NCBI RefSeq assembly: GCF_009223885.1
Contig: NZ_CP045144.1
Coordinates: forward strand, 930,001 to 994,000
Length of the DNA: 64,000 nucleotides
Reading direction: 5' to 3'
Source: Ancylobacter sp. TS-1
GTDB taxonomy: Bacteria; Pseudomonadota; Alphaproteobacteria; Rhizobiales; Xanthobacteraceae
Shown here: one piece after another, positions 20,682 through 30,919 of the stretch
Numbering within the stretch: the first letter of the stretch is position 1
Layout of the letters: each line of letters opens with the position of its first letter
Notes under the pieces: generated by a model
What the model saw: the letters and a program-made list of their open reading frames with translations, nothing else
Told to the model about the DNA's origin: nothing
Database searches by the model: none
Position numbers and translations under genes: made by a program

Positions 20682-21437
20682 CTATAGATAGGCATGCGCA
20701 ATGGCGAGAAAAGACTCCGCCTTCAGGCTGGCTCCGCCGACGAGGGCGCCGTCCACATCCGCGATGGACAGAATCTCCGCCGCGTTCTCCGGTTTGACCG
20801 ATCCGCCATAGAGCAGGCGCATGCCCCTGCCCTCATGGCCGAAGCGGGCGATCAGCTCGCTGCGCAGCAGGGCGTGCATCTCGGCGATGTCGGCGGCGGT
20901 GGGCGTCAGGCCGGTGCCGATGGCCCAGACCGGCTCATAGGCGACGACGAGATTGGCGGCCGTGGCCCCGTCCGGCACCGAGCCGGCGAGCTGGCTGCGC
21001 ACCACGTCGAGCGCGCGGAACGACTCGCGTTCGGCATGGGTCTCGCCGACGCACAGAACGGCGACGAGGCCGGCGCGCCAGGCCGCCTCGACCTTGGCCC
21101 GCGCCAGGGCATCGGTCTCGCCATGCTCGGAGCGGCGCTCGGAATGGCCGAGAATGACGGCCGAGGCGCCGGTATCGGCGATCATCTCGGCGGAAATGTC
21201 GCCGGTATAGGCGCCGGCGGCCTTGGTGTGGCAGTCCTGCCCGCCAATACCGATGCGGGTGCCGAGCGCCACGACGGCGAGCGCCGACATCAGCGTCGCC
21301 GGCGGACAGACCAGCAGATCGACCTTCGCCCGGAGCGCGGGATCGTAGCCCGCGCTGATGCGGCCGAACTCGGCAATGGATGCCTTGAGGCCGTGCATCT
21401 TCCAGTTGCCGGCCACCAGCGGACGACGCTTCGACAT
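20682..21437 (-). CDS. tpiA: Triosephosphate isomerase
   Basis: Interconverts dihydroxyacetone phosphate and glyceraldehyde-3-phosphate. 251 residues, a single TIM barrel. Active-site residues are Lys13 (GNWKMHG), His98 (ILGHSERR) and Glu168 ([10 protein letters not shown]). The phosphate-binding GGSVKPENA motif is near the C-terminus. The ATG at 21437 with AAAGGTGAG upstream is preferred over an in-frame GTG at 21449. Divergent from the ppiD-trp operon. Confidence 0.98.
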   Translation of the reverse strand: MSKRRPLVAGNWKMHGLKASIAEFGRISAGYDPALRAKVDLLVCPPATLMSALAVVALGTRIGIGGQDCHTKAAGAYTGDISAEMIADTGASAVILGHSERRSEHGETDALARAKVEAAWRAGLVAVLCVGETHAERESFRALDVVRSQLAGSVPDGATAANLVVAYEPVWAIGTGLTPTAADIAEMHALLRSELIARFGHEGRGMRLLYGGSVKPENAAEILSIADVDGALVGGASLKAESFLAIAHAYL

Positions 21438-21540
21438 GCCGTCACTCACCTTTCACAAAAACGCCACGCAACACCCCTCATAGCAGAGTGCCGCGGCGTT
21501 AACAGGGTGTCATGGCGCCGGCAAATGGTGCGCGGTGCCG

Positions 21541-21569
21541 TTGCGGCGGGCCGGGCGGCTCCCTATTAT
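21541..21569 (+). promoter_or_regulatory. Promoter of the ppiD-trp operon
   Basis: TTGCGG (21541-21546), 17-nt spacer, TATTAT (21564-21569), 57 nt before the ppiD ATG. Good agreement with a housekeeping sigma promoter. No Trp-rich leader is seen between it and ppiD. Confidence 0.6.
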
Positions 21570-21625
21570 GCGCGCCTTTCGCGCTCCCGGGCCTTTCGCC
21601 CGCACGACGCCAGACGAGAACCTAG

Positions 21626-23527
21626 ATGCTTAAGACGCTGCGCAAGAGCGCTTCCGGAATTGTCGCCAAGATCCTGATGGGCCTGCTCATCGTCAGCTTT
21701 GCCGTGTGGGGCATAGCGGACGTGTTCCGCGGCTTCGGCACCCAGACGCTGGCGACGATCGGCGACACCGAGATCACCGTGCCGGAGTTCCGCCAGATCT
21801 ATCAGGAGCGCCTGCAGCAGATCAGCCAGCAGCTCAAGCGCGGCATCACGCCCGATCAGGCGCGCGCCTTCGGCATTCCCGACCAGCTTCTCAACGAGCA
21901 GCTCGCGGAAGCCGCCCTCAACGATCAGGCGAAGTCGCTCGGCCTCGCCCTGTCCGACGCAGAGATCGCCCGCCGCGTGCAGTCGAACCCCGCCTTCTTC
22001 GGCCCCGGCGGCAGCTTCGACCCGAACTACTTCGCCCAGCTCCTGCGCTCCAACGGCTTCACCGAAGCGCGCTTCGTCGCCGCCGAGCGTTCGCTGGCGC
22101 TGCGCCAGCAGCTGATCCAGTCGCTGGGTGGCGGCATCGACGTGCCGCAGACGCTGAAGGACGCCATCGCCCGCTATGAGAGCGAGGAACGCTCGGTCAA
22201 CTACGCGATGCTGACCGCCGCCGCCCTCACCGCCCCGGCCGATCCTTCGGACGAGGAGCTGCGCGCCTTCTTCGACGCCCGCAAGGCCGCCTTCCGCGCG
22301 CCGGAATTCCGCAAGATCGCCGTTCTGGTGCTGACGCCGCAGGCGCTGGCAAGCAGCGAGAGCGTCACCGATGCCGAGGTCGAGGCCGCCTATCAGGCGA
22401 ACCTCGCCTCCTACGGCACGCCCGAACGGCGCGTGGTGCAGCAGATCGTCTTCCCCAATGCGGACGAGGCCAAGGCGGCCGCCGACCGCATCGCGGCCGG
22501 AACGGCCTTCGCCGACATCGTGGCCGAGCGCAAGCTGGAGCCCCGGGACGTCGACCTCGGCGACGTGACGCGCGGCGACATGATCGACAAGGCCGTGGCG
22601 GACGCCGCCTTCTCGCTGCCCGCCGATGGCACCAGCGGCGTCGTCACCGGCCGCTTCGGCCCGGTCATCGTCCATGTCGGCGCGATCACGCCCGGCAGCA
22701 CCCGCCCGCTGGCGGATGTGGCGGGGGATATCCGCACCCAGCTTCAGCTCGACGCGGCGCGCCGCGCCATGCTGACCAAGTACGATGCGGTCGAGGACGA
22801 CCGCGCCAGCGGCGCCCAGCTCGCCGAGATCGCCGGCCGGGCCGGCCTGACGCTCCAGTCCGTCGACACCGACCTTCAGGGCCGCGCGCCGGACGGCAGC
22901 ACCATCGCCGACCTGCCGGGCCGCGCCGAGGTGCTGCGCGGCGCCTTCGCCTCCGATGTCGGCGCCGAGAACGACCCCGTCACGCTGCCGCAGAACGCCG
23001 GCCAGCCCGGCGGCTATGTCTGGTACGAGGTGGAATCGATCACCCCGCCGCGCGAGCGCACCTTCGAGGAGGCCCGCGCCCAGGTGCTCGAACGCTGGAA
23101 GCAGGACAAGACCGCCGAGGCGCTCGACGCCAAGGTCGAGGCGATCAAGGCCAAGGTGGCCGCCGGAACGCCCTTCGACCAGGCCGTCAACGAGGCGGGT
23201 CTCGAACTGCGTGCCGCCAACGGCCTGCGCCGTGGGCGCACCGCCGACGGCGTGCCGCAGGACATCATGGCCGCCGTGTTCGAGACGCCCGAGGGCAGCG
23301 TCGGCAGCAGCCTCGCCGAAGGCGGCGACAGCCGCCTCTTGTTCCAGGTGCTGCGCGTCAGCGTGCCCACCGCCGGCGCGCCGGACGAGAAGCTGATGGC
23401 CGACGTGCGCCAGAGCCTCGAGAACGACCTGATGACGGAATATCTCGTCGAACTGCAGGGCATTCTCGGCGCCCGCATCAACCGCGCCGCGCTCGACCAG
23501 ATCGTCGGCACTGACGCGGTGAACTGA
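21626..23527 (+). CDS. ppiD: Membrane-anchored peptidyl-prolyl isomerase, PpiD/SurA-like
   Basis: 633-residue periplasmic folding factor anchored by one N-terminal helix (about 13-35, IVAKILMGLLIVSFAVWGIADVF region). Then come a SurA-type N-terminal chaperone domain (about 40-190; RQIYQERLQQISQQLKRG), a parvulin-like PPIase domain (about 245-370; QQIVFPNADEAKAAADRI, FGPVIVHVG) and a C-terminal chaperone region. In E. coli PpiD helps newly exported proteins leaving SecYEG. It is the first gene of a co-oriented run with trpE starting 15 bp after its stop, a common but functionally puzzling alphaproteobacterial linkage. PPIase activity is often weak in this family. Confidence 0.9.
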   Translation: MLKTLRKSASGIVAKILMGLLIVSFAVWGIADVFRGFGTQTLATIGDTEITVPEFRQIYQERLQQISQQLKRGITPDQARAFGIPDQLLNEQLAEAALNDQAKSLGLALSDAEIARRVQSNPAFFGPGGSFDPNYFAQLLRSNGFTEARFVAAERSLALRQQLIQSLGGGIDVPQTLKDAIARYESEERSVNYAMLTAAALTAPADPSDEELRAFFDARKAAFRAPEFRKIAVLVLTPQALASSESVTDAEVEAAYQANLASYGTPERRVVQQIVFPNADEAKAAADRIAAGTAFADIVAERKLEPRDVDLGDVTRGDMIDKAVADAAFSLPADGTSGVVTGRFGPVIVHVGAITPGSTRPLADVAGDIRTQLQLDAARRAMLTKYDAVEDDRASGAQLAEIAGRAGLTLQSVDTDLQGRAPDGSTIADLPGRAEVLRGAFASDVGAENDPVTLPQNAGQPGGYVWYEVESITPPRERTFEEARAQVLERWKQDKTAEALDAKVEAIKAKVAAGTPFDQAVNEAGLELRAANGLRRGRTADGVPQDIMAAVFETPEGSVGSSLAEGGDSRLLFQVLRVSVPTAGAPDEKLMADVRQSLENDLMTEYLVELQGILGARINRAALDQIVGTDAVN

Positions 23528-23542
23528 GGCGGAACGCGGGTC

Positions 23543-25057
23543 ATGAGCCTTATTCCCGAAGCGGACGCCTTCGCCGCCACCTATCAGCGCGGCGAGGCGC
23601 AGGTCGTCACGACCACGCTGATCGCCGACCTGGAGACCCCCGTCTCGGCCTTCCTCAAGATCGCCGGCGAGCGGGCCAACAGCTTCCTGCTCGAATCGGT
23701 CGAGGGCGGCGCCACGCGCGGGCGCTACTCGATGATCGGCATCGAGCCGGACGTGATCTGGCGCTGCCATGGCGACCGGGCCGAGATCAACCGCCGCGCC
23801 GCCCTTGATGCGCAGGCCTTCGAGCCCTGCCCCGACAAGCCGCTGGTCTCGCTGCGCAAGCTGGTCGAGGAATCGCGCATCCACCTGCCCGAGGGCGCCC
23901 CGCCCATGGCGGCGGGCGTGTTCGGCTATCTCGGCTACGACATGGTGCGCCAGATGGAGCGCCTGCCGGACGCCAAGCCCGACGTCATCGACGTACCGGA
24001 TTCCATCTTCATCCGCCCGACCGTGATGGTGGTGTTCGACGCCGTGCGCGACGAGATCACCGTGGTCACGCCGGTGCGTCCGGAGGCCGGCATCCCCGCC
24101 CACGCCGCCTATGAGACGGCGCGCGAGCGTCTGGAGAAGGTCGTCGCCGCGCTCGACAGCGCGCTGCCCAACCTGCCGAGCGAGGACGCCTTCCATCAGC
24201 CGGTGGCGGCGCAGTCCAACACCGCCCCCACCGCCTATCGCGACATGGTGGAGCGGGCGAAGGAATACATCCGCGCCGGCGACATCTTCCAGGTGGTGCT
24301 GTCGCAGCGTTTCGAGGCACCGTTCGCGCTGCCGCCGTTCTCGCTCTACCGCGCGCTGCGGCGGATCAACCCGGCGCCCTTCCTCGTCTATTTCAACTTC
24401 GGCGGCTTCTCGCTGGTGTGTTCCTCGCCGGAAATCCTCGTCCGGCTGCGCGACAACACCGTCACCATCCGTCCCATCGCCGGCACCCGCCGGCGCGGTG
24501 CCACCCCGCATGAGGACAAGGCGCTGGAAGAGGAACTGCTGGCCGATCCGAAGGAGCGCGCCGAGCACCTGATGCTGCTCGACCTCGGCCGCAACGATGT
24601 CGGCCGCGTCGCGAGGATCGGCTCGGTGCATGTCACCGACAGCTTCTTCGTCGAGCGCTACAGCCAGGTCATGCACATCGTCTCCAATGTCGAGGGCGAG
24701 ATCGACCCGCGCCGCGATGCGCTCGACGCGCTCACCGCCGGCTTCCCGGCCGGCACGGTCTCGGGGGCGCCGAAGGTGCGCGCCATGGAGATCATCGACG
24801 AGCTGGAGAGCGACAAGCGCGGCATCTATGCCGGCGCCATCGGCTATTTCGGCGCCGACGGCGAGATGGATACCTGCATCGTGCTGCGTACCGCCGTGGT
24901 GAAGGACGGGCGCATGTACGCGCAGGCCGGCGCCGGCATCGTCTACGACTCGGTGCCGGAGAGCGAGCAGCAGGAATGCGTCAACAAGGCCAGTGCCCTG
25001 TTCCGCGCCGCCGAGGAAGCGGTGCGCTTCGCCGCCCGTTCCGGCCGGGGGCAGTGA
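23543..25057 (+). CDS. trpE: Anthranilate synthase component I
   Basis: Makes anthranilate from chorismate with glutamine-derived ammonia supplied by TrpG; first step of tryptophan synthesis. 504 residues: N-terminal regulatory domain (about 30-180) with the tryptophan-feedback region LLESVEGG, and chorismate-binding domain (about 230-490; PNPAPFLVYFNF-like core, IAGTRRRG, LDLGRNDVGRV, SGAPKVRAMEIIDELE). Free-standing, not fused to TrpG as in Rhizobium. ATG at 23543 is 15 bp after ppiD. Its stop codon overlaps the ATG of a possible short leader peptide. Confidence 0.97.
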   Translation: MSLIPEADAFAATYQRGEAQVVTTTLIADLETPVSAFLKIAGERANSFLLESVEGGATRGRYSMIGIEPDVIWRCHGDRAEINRRAALDAQAFEPCPDKPLVSLRKLVEESRIHLPEGAPPMAAGVFGYLGYDMVRQMERLPDAKPDVIDVPDSIFIRPTVMVVFDAVRDEITVVTPVRPEAGIPAHAAYETARERLEKVVAALDSALPNLPSEDAFHQPVAAQSNTAPTAYRDMVERAKEYIRAGDIFQVVLSQRFEAPFALPPFSLYRALRRINPAPFLVYFNFGGFSLVCSSPEILVRLRDNTVTIRPIAGTRRRGATPHEDKALEEELLADPKERAEHLMLLDLGRNDVGRVARIGSVHVTDSFFVERYSQVMHIVSNVEGEIDPRRDALDALTAGFPAGTVSGAPKVRAMEIIDELESDKRGIYAGAIGYFGADGEMDTCIVLRTAVVKDGRMYAQAGAGIVYDSVPESEQQECVNKASALFRAAEEAVRFAARSGRGQ

Positions 25058-25107
25058 TGGCGGCGGGCGGACGCATGCGTCACGAGCGATGGCGGGGCTG
25101 GCGATAG
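25057..25107 (+). CDS. Possible 16-codon Trp-containing leader peptide between trpE and trpG
   Basis: A reading frame starting in the TGATG overlap with the trpE stop encodes 16 residues with a Trp-Arg-Gly-Trp sequence right before its TAG. TGGCG at 25099-25103 (covering the second Trp codon) can pair with CGCCA at 25112-25116, and a stronger GC hairpin follows at 25122-25144. This is the layout of a translation-coupled attenuator, but only two Trp codons are present, GC-rich DNA yields TGG easily, and no U-run follows the hairpin immediately. Low confidence. Confidence 0.25.
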   Translation: MAAGGRMRHERWRGWR

Positions 25108-25121
25108 AACACGCCACCGGA

Positions 25122-25144
25122 CGGCGCGGCTTGACCCCGCGCCG
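25122..25144 (+). other. GC hairpin in the trpE-trpG gap
   Basis: Eight-bp stem CGGCGCGG / CCGCGCCG with a 7-nt loop, 15 nt after the possible leader peptide. A TTTT run lies 16 nt downstream (25161-25164). Could be a weak terminator or attenuator, or an mRNA-stability element. Confidence 0.4.
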
Positions 25145-25197
25145 GATGACCCCCTAGAGCTTTTGCAGCCGGCATGCGGCCGGCGGATGGACGCACG

Positions 25198-25806
25198 ATG
25201 ATCCTGCTCATCGACAATTACGACAGCTTCACCTGGAACCTCGTCCACTATATCGGCGGACTCGGCGCCGAGGTGGAGGTGCGCCGCAACGACACCCTCA
25301 CCGTCGACGAGGCCATGGCCATGAAGCCGGAAGCCATCGTCATCTCGCCGGGTCCGGCGACGCCGAACGAGGCCGGCATCTCCTGCGCGCTGATCGAGCG
25401 CGCGGCGAAGGAAGGCGTGCCGGTGTTCGGCGTCTGCCTCGGCCATCAGGCCATCGGGCAGGTGTTCGGCGGCGACGTGGTGCGCGCCCCGCAGCCGATC
25501 CACGGCAAGCTGTCTCAGATCGCCCACAGGGGCGAAGGTGTGTTCCGCGGCATCAACGGTCCGCTCAAGGCGACGCGCTACCACTCGCTGGTGGTCAAGC
25601 GCGACACCCTGCCGGCGGAACTCGCCATCACCGCCGAGACCGATGACGGGCTCATCATGGGCCTCTCGCACCGGAACCTGCCGGTCTACGGCGTGCAGTT
25701 CCACCCCGAGAGCATCGCCTCCGAGCACGGCAAGACCATTCTGAAGAACTTCCTCGACCTGGCGCGGGACTGGAACGCCGGCCCGGGCCGGAAGCAGGCG
25801 GCATAA
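25198..25806 (+). CDS. trpG: Anthranilate synthase component II (glutamine amidotransferase)
   Basis: Releases ammonia from glutamine for TrpE; in many bacteria this subunit also serves 4-amino-4-deoxychorismate synthase. 202 residues, class I amidotransferase: [16 protein letters not shown], oxyanion [11 protein letters not shown], nucleophile Cys80 in [11 protein letters not shown], and the His/Glu pair in [13 protein letters not shown]. The ATG at 25198 is chosen because the fold begins immediately; an ATG at 25174 in the same frame would add eight unlikely residues. 140 bp separate it from trpE, whereas the following genes are tightly packed. Confidence 0.96.
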   Translation: MILLIDNYDSFTWNLVHYIGGLGAEVEVRRNDTLTVDEAMAMKPEAIVISPGPATPNEAGISCALIERAAKEGVPVFGVCLGHQAIGQVFGGDVVRAPQPIHGKLSQIAHRGEGVFRGINGPLKATRYHSLVVKRDTLPAELAITAETDDGLIMGLSHRNLPVYGVQFHPESIASEHGKTILKNFLDLARDWNAGPGRKQAA

Positions 25807-25850
25807 GCCAAGACGACAGGCGGGGACGCGCCGGGACAACGCGGGGACAC

Positions 25851-26876
25851 ATGGACAACCTCAAGCCCATCATCGGCAAGCTGGCCACCGGCACCACGCT
25901 GACGCGTGCGGAGGCGGCCGCCGCCTTCGACGTGATGATGTCGGGCGAGGCCACGCCCTCGCAGATCGGCGCCATCCTCATGGCGCTGCGCGTGCGCGGC
26001 GAGGATGTCGAGGAGATCGCAGGCGCGGTCTCGACCATGCGCGCCAAGATGCTGCGCGTCGAGGCGCCGGCCGAGGCGGTGGATGTGGTGGGCACCGGCG
26101 GCGACGCCTCGGGCTCCTACAACATCTCGACCTGCGCTTCCTTCATCGTCGCCGGCGCGGGCGTGCCGGTCGCCAAGCACGGCAACCGTGCGCTGTCGTC
26201 GAAGTCCGGCGCCGCCGACGTGCTGATGGCGCTGGGCGTGAAGATCGACCTCACGCCGGAGCAGATCGGCCACTGCATAAGCGAGGCCGGCATCGGCTTC
26301 ATGTTCGCCCCGGCGCACCACCCGGCGATGAAGCATGTCGGGCCGACCCGCGTGGAACTCGGCACCCGCACCATCTTCAACCTCATCGGCCCGCTGTCGA
26401 ACCCGGCCGGCGTCACCCGGCAGATGGTCGGCGTGTTCGCCCGCGCCTGGGTCGAGCCGATCGCCGAAGTGCTGCGCACGCTGGGCTCGGCCCATGCATG
26501 GGTCGTGCACGGCTCGGACGGGCTGGACGAGATCACCACCACCGGCCCGACCTCCGTCGCCGAGCTGAAGGACGGCGCCATCCGCACCTTCGAGATCGCG
26601 CCGGAGGAGTACGGCCTCGCCCGCGCGACGCCCGAATCCCTCAAGGGCGGCGACGGCGCCGCCAATGCACTGGCGCTGCGCGCCGTGCTCGACGGCGAGC
26701 CGAGCGCCTATGCCGACGTCGCCCTGCTCAACGCCGCCGCCGCGCTGGTCGTTGCCGGCAAGGCTCCGGAGCTTGGCGCCGGCCTCGAACGCGCCCGCGC
26801 CAGCCTGAAGGGCGGGCACGCGGCGAAGGCGCTGGAGACCCTGATTGCGGTCTCCGCTCTCGCGGCGGTCGAGTGA
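25851..26876 (+). CDS. trpD: Anthranilate phosphoribosyltransferase
   Basis: Adds phosphoribose from PRPP to anthranilate. 341 residues with an N-terminal helical domain and the PRPP-binding [15 protein letters not shown] (near residue 80), the anthranilate-site [21 protein letters not shown], and [12 protein letters not shown] at 25851, 44 bp after trpG; trpC follows with a 14-bp gap. The set trpE, trpG, trpD, trpC here lacks trpF, trpB and trpA, which are often elsewhere in alphaproteobacteria. Confidence 0.98.
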   Translation: MDNLKPIIGKLATGTTLTRAEAAAAFDVMMSGEATPSQIGAILMALRVRGEDVEEIAGAVSTMRAKMLRVEAPAEAVDVVGTGGDASGSYNISTCASFIVAGAGVPVAKHGNRALSSKSGAADVLMALGVKIDLTPEQIGHCISEAGIGFMFAPAHHPAMKHVGPTRVELGTRTIFNLIGPLSNPAGVTRQMVGVFARAWVEPIAEVLRTLGSAHAWVVHGSDGLDEITTTGPTSVAELKDGAIRTFEIAPEEYGLARATPESLKGGDGAANALALRAVLDGEPSAYADVALLNAAAALVVAGKAPELGAGLERARASLKGGHAAKALETLIAVSALAAVE

Positions 26877-26890
26877 GGGGAACCGGGAAC

Positions 26891-27706
26891 ATGGGCGATA
26901 TTCTCGAACGCATCGGCGCCTACAAGCGCGAGGAGATCGCGAGCGCCAAGGCCGCGCGCCCGCTCGAACAGTTGCGCGCTAGCGCCGAGGCGCAGCCGCC
27001 CGCGCGCGGCTTTCTCAAAGCCATCGAGGCGAAGATCGCCGCCGGGCGCACAGCACTGATCGCCGAGATCAAGAAGGCGAGCCCGTCCAAGGGGCTGATC
27101 CGCGCCGATTTCGACCCGCCGGCACTGGCGAGCGCCTATGAGGCGGGCGGCGCGGCCTGCCTGTCCGTTCTCACCGACAAGCCCTCCTTCCAGGGCGCGC
27201 CGGAATTCCTCGTCGCCGCACGGGCGGCCTGCGCGCTTCCCGCGCTGCGCAAGGACTTCATGCACGACACCTATCAGGTGTTCGAGGCACGCAGCTGGGG
27301 CGCCGACTGCATCCTCGTCATCATGGCCTCCGTCGACGACGCGCTGGCGCGCGATCTCGTCGACACCGCCCACGGCCTCGGCATGGACGCGCTGGTCGAA
27401 GTGCACGACGACGCCGAACTGGACCGCGCGCTGGAGCTGCCGGCGCGGCTCGTCGGCATCAACAACCGCAATCTGCGCAATTTCGAGGTGACGCTGGAGA
27501 CCTCGGAGCGCCTCGCCCCCCGCATCCCGGCCGATCGCGTCATCGTCGGCGAGAGCGGTATCTTCACGCCGGCGGACATCGCCCGTCTGGCGGCGGTGCG
27601 GATCGACACCATCCTCGTCGGCGAGAGCTTGATGCGGCAGGCCGACGTCGCCGCAGCGACGCGCGCTTTGCTGGCGCCCGCCGCGCCGGCCCGCGCGGCC
27701 GGTTGA
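26891..27706 (+). CDS. trpC: Indole-3-glycerol phosphate synthase
   Basis: Closes the indole ring from carboxyphenylamino-deoxyribulose phosphate. 271 residues, a single (beta/alpha)8 barrel, not fused to TrpF. Motifs: [12 protein letters not shown] (catalytic lysine), [22 protein letters not shown] and VGESGI. ATG at 26891 after a GAGGGGAACCGG stretch. moaC begins 11 bp downstream, so the tryptophan and molybdenum-cofactor genes share an operon. Confidence 0.98.
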   Translation: MGDILERIGAYKREEIASAKAARPLEQLRASAEAQPPARGFLKAIEAKIAAGRTALIAEIKKASPSKGLIRADFDPPALASAYEAGGAACLSVLTDKPSFQGAPEFLVAARAACALPALRKDFMHDTYQVFEARSWGADCILVIMASVDDALARDLVDTAHGLGMDALVEVHDDAELDRALELPARLVGINNRNLRNFEVTLETSERLAPRIPADRVIVGESGIFTPADIARLAAVRIDTILVGESLMRQADVAAATRALLAPAAPARAAG

Positions 27707-27717
27707 GAGGGCGGGCG

Positions 27718-28203
<486 letters not shown>

Positions 28204-28214
28204 CGGAGGCGGCA

Positions 28215-29441
28215 ATGGCGCTGATGCCGGTCGACGAGGCGCTGGCGCGCCTGCTCGCGGCGGCCCGTCCGCTTGAGTCCGAGACCGTGCCGCTCGACGG
28301 CGCGCAGGGTCGCGTGCTCGCCGCGCCGGTCATTTCCCGCCGCACCACCCCCGGCGCCGACGTCTCGGCCATGGACGGTTATGCTGTGCGGGCGCAGGAC
28401 GTCGCCGACGTGCCCGCGACGCTCGCGCTGATCGGCGAATCCGCCGCCGGCCGTCCCTTCCCGGGCGATGTCGCGCCGGGAACGACCGTCCGCATCTTCA
28501 CAGGCGCGGTGCTTCCTGAGGGCGCCGACGCTGTGGTGATCCAGGAAGATACGCGCCGCGCGGGCGAGGCGGTCACCGTCACCGAGGCGGCGACGATTGG
28601 CCGGCACATCCGCAGGGCCGGCGGCGATTTCGCCACCGGCGAGACGCTGCTGGAGCCCGGCCACCGGCTGCGGGCCCGCGACCTGGCGCTGGTCGCCGCC
28701 GCCGATATCGCCGAGCTGCGCGTGGCCCGCCGCCCGCGCGTCGGCCTGCTGTCGACCGGCGACGAGCTGGTGCGGCCGGGCATGGGCGCGGCGGCGCACC
28801 AGGTCATCGTCTCCAATCTCTACTCCGTCGCGGCGCTGGCCCGCGATGCCGGTGCCGAGGCGATCGACCTCGGCATCCTGCCCGACGACATGGACGCGAC
28901 GCGCGCTGGCGTGCGGGCGGCGCTTCGTGCCGGGCTCGACGTGCTGGTGACGACGGGCGGCGCCTCGGTCGGCGACCACGACCTCATCGCCCCCGCGCTC
29001 ACCGCCGAGGGCGTTGAACTCGCGGTGCACCGGATCGCCCTTCGGCCGGGCAAGCCGCTGATGTTCGGCCGCCCCACCGACGGCGCCACCGGCCCGCTGG
29101 TGCTCGGCCTGCCCGGCAACCCGGTTTCCGCCCATGTCTGCGCCCTCCTCTTTCTGGTGCCGCTGCTCCGGGCGCTACAGGGCCTCGCCGTGCCACCCGG
29201 CCCCCAGTTCCAGCCCGCCCGCCTCGCCGTCGAGGTGAAGGCCAACGAGCAGCGCATGGATTTCCAGCGCGCCGAGATCGTCGGGTATGAGAGCGGCGTG
29301 CCGCTGGTGCGCCCGCTGCCGGTTCAGGACAGTTCCATGCTGCGCAATCTCTCCCGCGCCGACGTTCTGCTGGTGCGCCGGCCGCACGCGCCGGCCGCGC
29401 AAGCGGGAGAACTGTGCGAGATTCTGCCTCTCGAGGATTGA
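28215..29441 (+). CDS. moeA: Molybdopterin molybdenumtransferase
   Basis: Inserts molybdate into adenylylated molybdopterin. 408 residues in the usual MoeA domain order: MoeA N-terminal domain ([28 protein letters not shown]), central MoCF-binding domain ([32 protein letters not shown]) and a C-terminal beta domain. ATG at 28215 with a GGAGGC ribosome site. Last gene of the ppiD-trp-moa run before a 62-bp gap. Confidence 0.97.
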   Translation: MALMPVDEALARLLAAARPLESETVPLDGAQGRVLAAPVISRRTTPGADVSAMDGYAVRAQDVADVPATLALIGESAAGRPFPGDVAPGTTVRIFTGAVLPEGADAVVIQEDTRRAGEAVTVTEAATIGRHIRRAGGDFATGETLLEPGHRLRARDLALVAAADIAELRVARRPRVGLLSTGDELVRPGMGAAAHQVIVSNLYSVAALARDAGAEAIDLGILPDDMDATRAGVRAALRAGLDVLVTTGGASVGDHDLIAPALTAEGVELAVHRIALRPGKPLMFGRPTDGATGPLVLGLPGNPVSAHVCALLFLVPLLRALQGLAVPPGPQFQPARLAVEVKANEQRMDFQRAEIVGYESGVPLVRPLPVQDSSMLRNLSRADVLLVRRPHAPAAQAGELCEILPLED

Positions 29442-29503
29442 CCGGGCGCCCGGCTGCCTGTGTGCTCGCGCTCGGGCAGAGAGCCGGCGAGGGGACGGGG
29501 CGC

Positions 29504-29887
29504 ATGGACATCAACATTGCCGAGGTGCTGGATGAGGTGCGCGCGGCGTTCGACCGCTATGAGCGCGCGCTGGTGGCGAACGATGTCGCCGCGCTGGACG
29601 ACCTGTTCTGGGACGACCCCACCACCATCCGCTATGGCGGCGGCGAGAATCTCTACGGCATAGGCGAGATCCGCGCCTTCCGCGCCGCCCGCTCGCCGGC
29701 CGGGCTGGAGCGCATGCTGGACCGCACGCAGATCACCACCTATGGCCGCGACTTCGCCGTCGCCTCGACCCTGTTCCGGCGCGGCTCGACGCCCGGCAAG
29801 GTCGGCCGGCAGATGCAGACCTGGATGCGCACGCCGGCCGGCTGGAAGGTCGTCGCCGCCCATGTCAGCCTCATCGACGACAAATGA
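29504..29887 (+). CDS. AtzH/HpxZ-like protein (DUF3225, SnoaL-type fold)
   Basis: 127-residue cone-shaped alpha+beta protein of the NTF2/SnoaL type. The sequence [19 protein letters not shown], the [13 protein letters not shown] stretch and the C-terminal [11 protein letters not shown] match the AtzH/HpxZ family named from oxalurate and cyanuric acid pathways. Members occur beside amidohydrolases or amidases, but none is here; the neighbour is a GntR/FCD regulator. Function therefore unknown. ATG at 29504 has a GAGGGG ribosome site. Confidence 0.78.
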   Translation: MDINIAEVLDEVRAAFDRYERALVANDVAALDDLFWDDPTTIRYGGGENLYGIGEIRAFRAARSPAGLERMLDRTQITTYGRDFAVASTLFRRGSTPGKVGRQMQTWMRTPAGWKVVAAHVSLIDDK

Positions 29888-29994
29888 CCCAGCGGCATCG
29901 GCCGCATGAAGTGCTTGGTGAAGCTGGGCGCGCCGGCTAATGATGCGAATGGCGGCCCGCTCCCTCGCCGCCTCATCAGATTCGTCGTTCGCGC

Positions 29995-30693
29995 ATGTCG
30001 GTGCTGCCTGTCCGCTTCCCGCTCGAACCGCCCGCCGGCGTCGGCCGGCGGGGCCGCGTGACGCGCGCCGAGGAACTGCGCATGCAGCTTGCCGACGAGA
30101 TCACGCGCGGCACGCTGCCGCCCGGCACCGCGCTTGACGAGACGGCGCTGGCGGCGCGTTTCGGGGTCTCCCGCACGCCGGTGCGCGAGGCGCTGCGCGA
30201 GCTGAACGCCTCCGGGCTCGTCGATGCCCGCCCCCATCGCGGCGCCGTGGTCGCGCGGCCGAGCGTCGACCGGCTGCAGAACATGTTCGACGTGATGGCG
30301 GAGCTGGAGGCGCTGTGCGCCGGGCTGAGCGCGCTCGCCATGACGCCGCAGGAGCGCCGGCAGCTCGAACGGCTGCACGCCGACATGGGCGAGCTGATGC
30401 GGCTGGGCGACTTCACCGCCTATCGCGAGGCGAACGAGCAGTTCCACACCTCGATCTATGCCGGCAGCCACAACGACTATCTGATCGAGATGACGGTCGG
30501 CACGCGCCGGCGGCTCTCGCCCTTCCGCCGTGCCCAGTTCCGGGCGCTGGGCCGCCTCGCTCTCTCGCACACCGAGCACGACCGGGTGACGACGGCCATC
30601 CTGCGCGGCGACCGCGACGCCGCCGCGAACGCGATGCGCAGCCATATCGCCATCGTGCACGACGCCTACGAGCAATACGCGCAGACCGTCTGA
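29995..30693 (+). CDS. GntR-family transcriptional regulator with FCD domain
   Basis: 232 residues: winged helix-turn-helix (about 22-85; LAARFGVSRTPVREALRELNASGLV) and a C-terminal FCD ligand-binding helical bundle (about 95-225; REANEQFHTSIYAG, HIAIVHDAYEQ). FCD regulators sense small carboxylates and often govern catabolism of purine, amino-acid or sugar derivatives. It follows the HpxZ-like gene on the same strand by 107 bp; the pair may have been left from a purine or oxalurate cluster. Target and ligand unknown. Confidence 0.88.
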   Translation: MSVLPVRFPLEPPAGVGRRGRVTRAEELRMQLADEITRGTLPPGTALDETALAARFGVSRTPVREALRELNASGLVDARPHRGAVVARPSVDRLQNMFDVMAELEALCAGLSALAMTPQERRQLERLHADMGELMRLGDFTAYREANEQFHTSIYAGSHNDYLIEMTVGTRRRLSPFRRAQFRALGRLALSHTEHDRVTTAILRGDRDAAANAMRSHIAIVHDAYEQYAQTV

Positions 30694-30840
30694 CCGCAGC
30701 CGGCCGGACGACGAATCGGGGCCCGCAAGTCCCCTCGGCACGACCTCTGGATACCTCCCGCGCGGGCCCCGCCACGCGCCGCCGGCGCCCTCGCCTTGAG
30801 AACACACGCGTTTTCCGGCCCTTAGCGATGCCTTTACCCA

Positions 30841-30869
30841 TTGTGGAACACAATAGGAACGGATATATT
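30841..30869 (+). promoter_or_regulatory. lexA promoter
   Basis: TTGTGG (30841-30846), 17-nt spacer, TATATT (30864-30869), 51 nt before the lexA ATG. The SOS box at 30846-30860 occupies the spacer, so LexA binding would block RNA polymerase. Confidence 0.7.
30846..30860. promoter_or_regulatory. SOS box GAAC-N7-GAAC in the lexA promoter
   Basis: Exact match to the alphaproteobacterial LexA site (GTTC-N7-GTTC on the other strand), located between the -35 and -10 elements of lexA. Indicates LexA autorepression. Confidence 0.88.
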
Positions 30870-30919
30870 TGTTCGCGATTTGTTTCAGTCCGGCATCAGC
30901 CGTCAGACGGGACCTACGG

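Noticed and set aside
20680..20693. Palindrome GCCTAT-AG-ATAGGC at the tpiA stop
   Set aside because: Short stem with a 2-nt loop and no following U-run; includes the stop codon and is probably chance.
21566..25117. Long minus-strand open frame opposite ppiD and trpE
   Set aside because: Shadow of the true genes, with a composition typical of antisense GC-rich frames and no recognisable domain.
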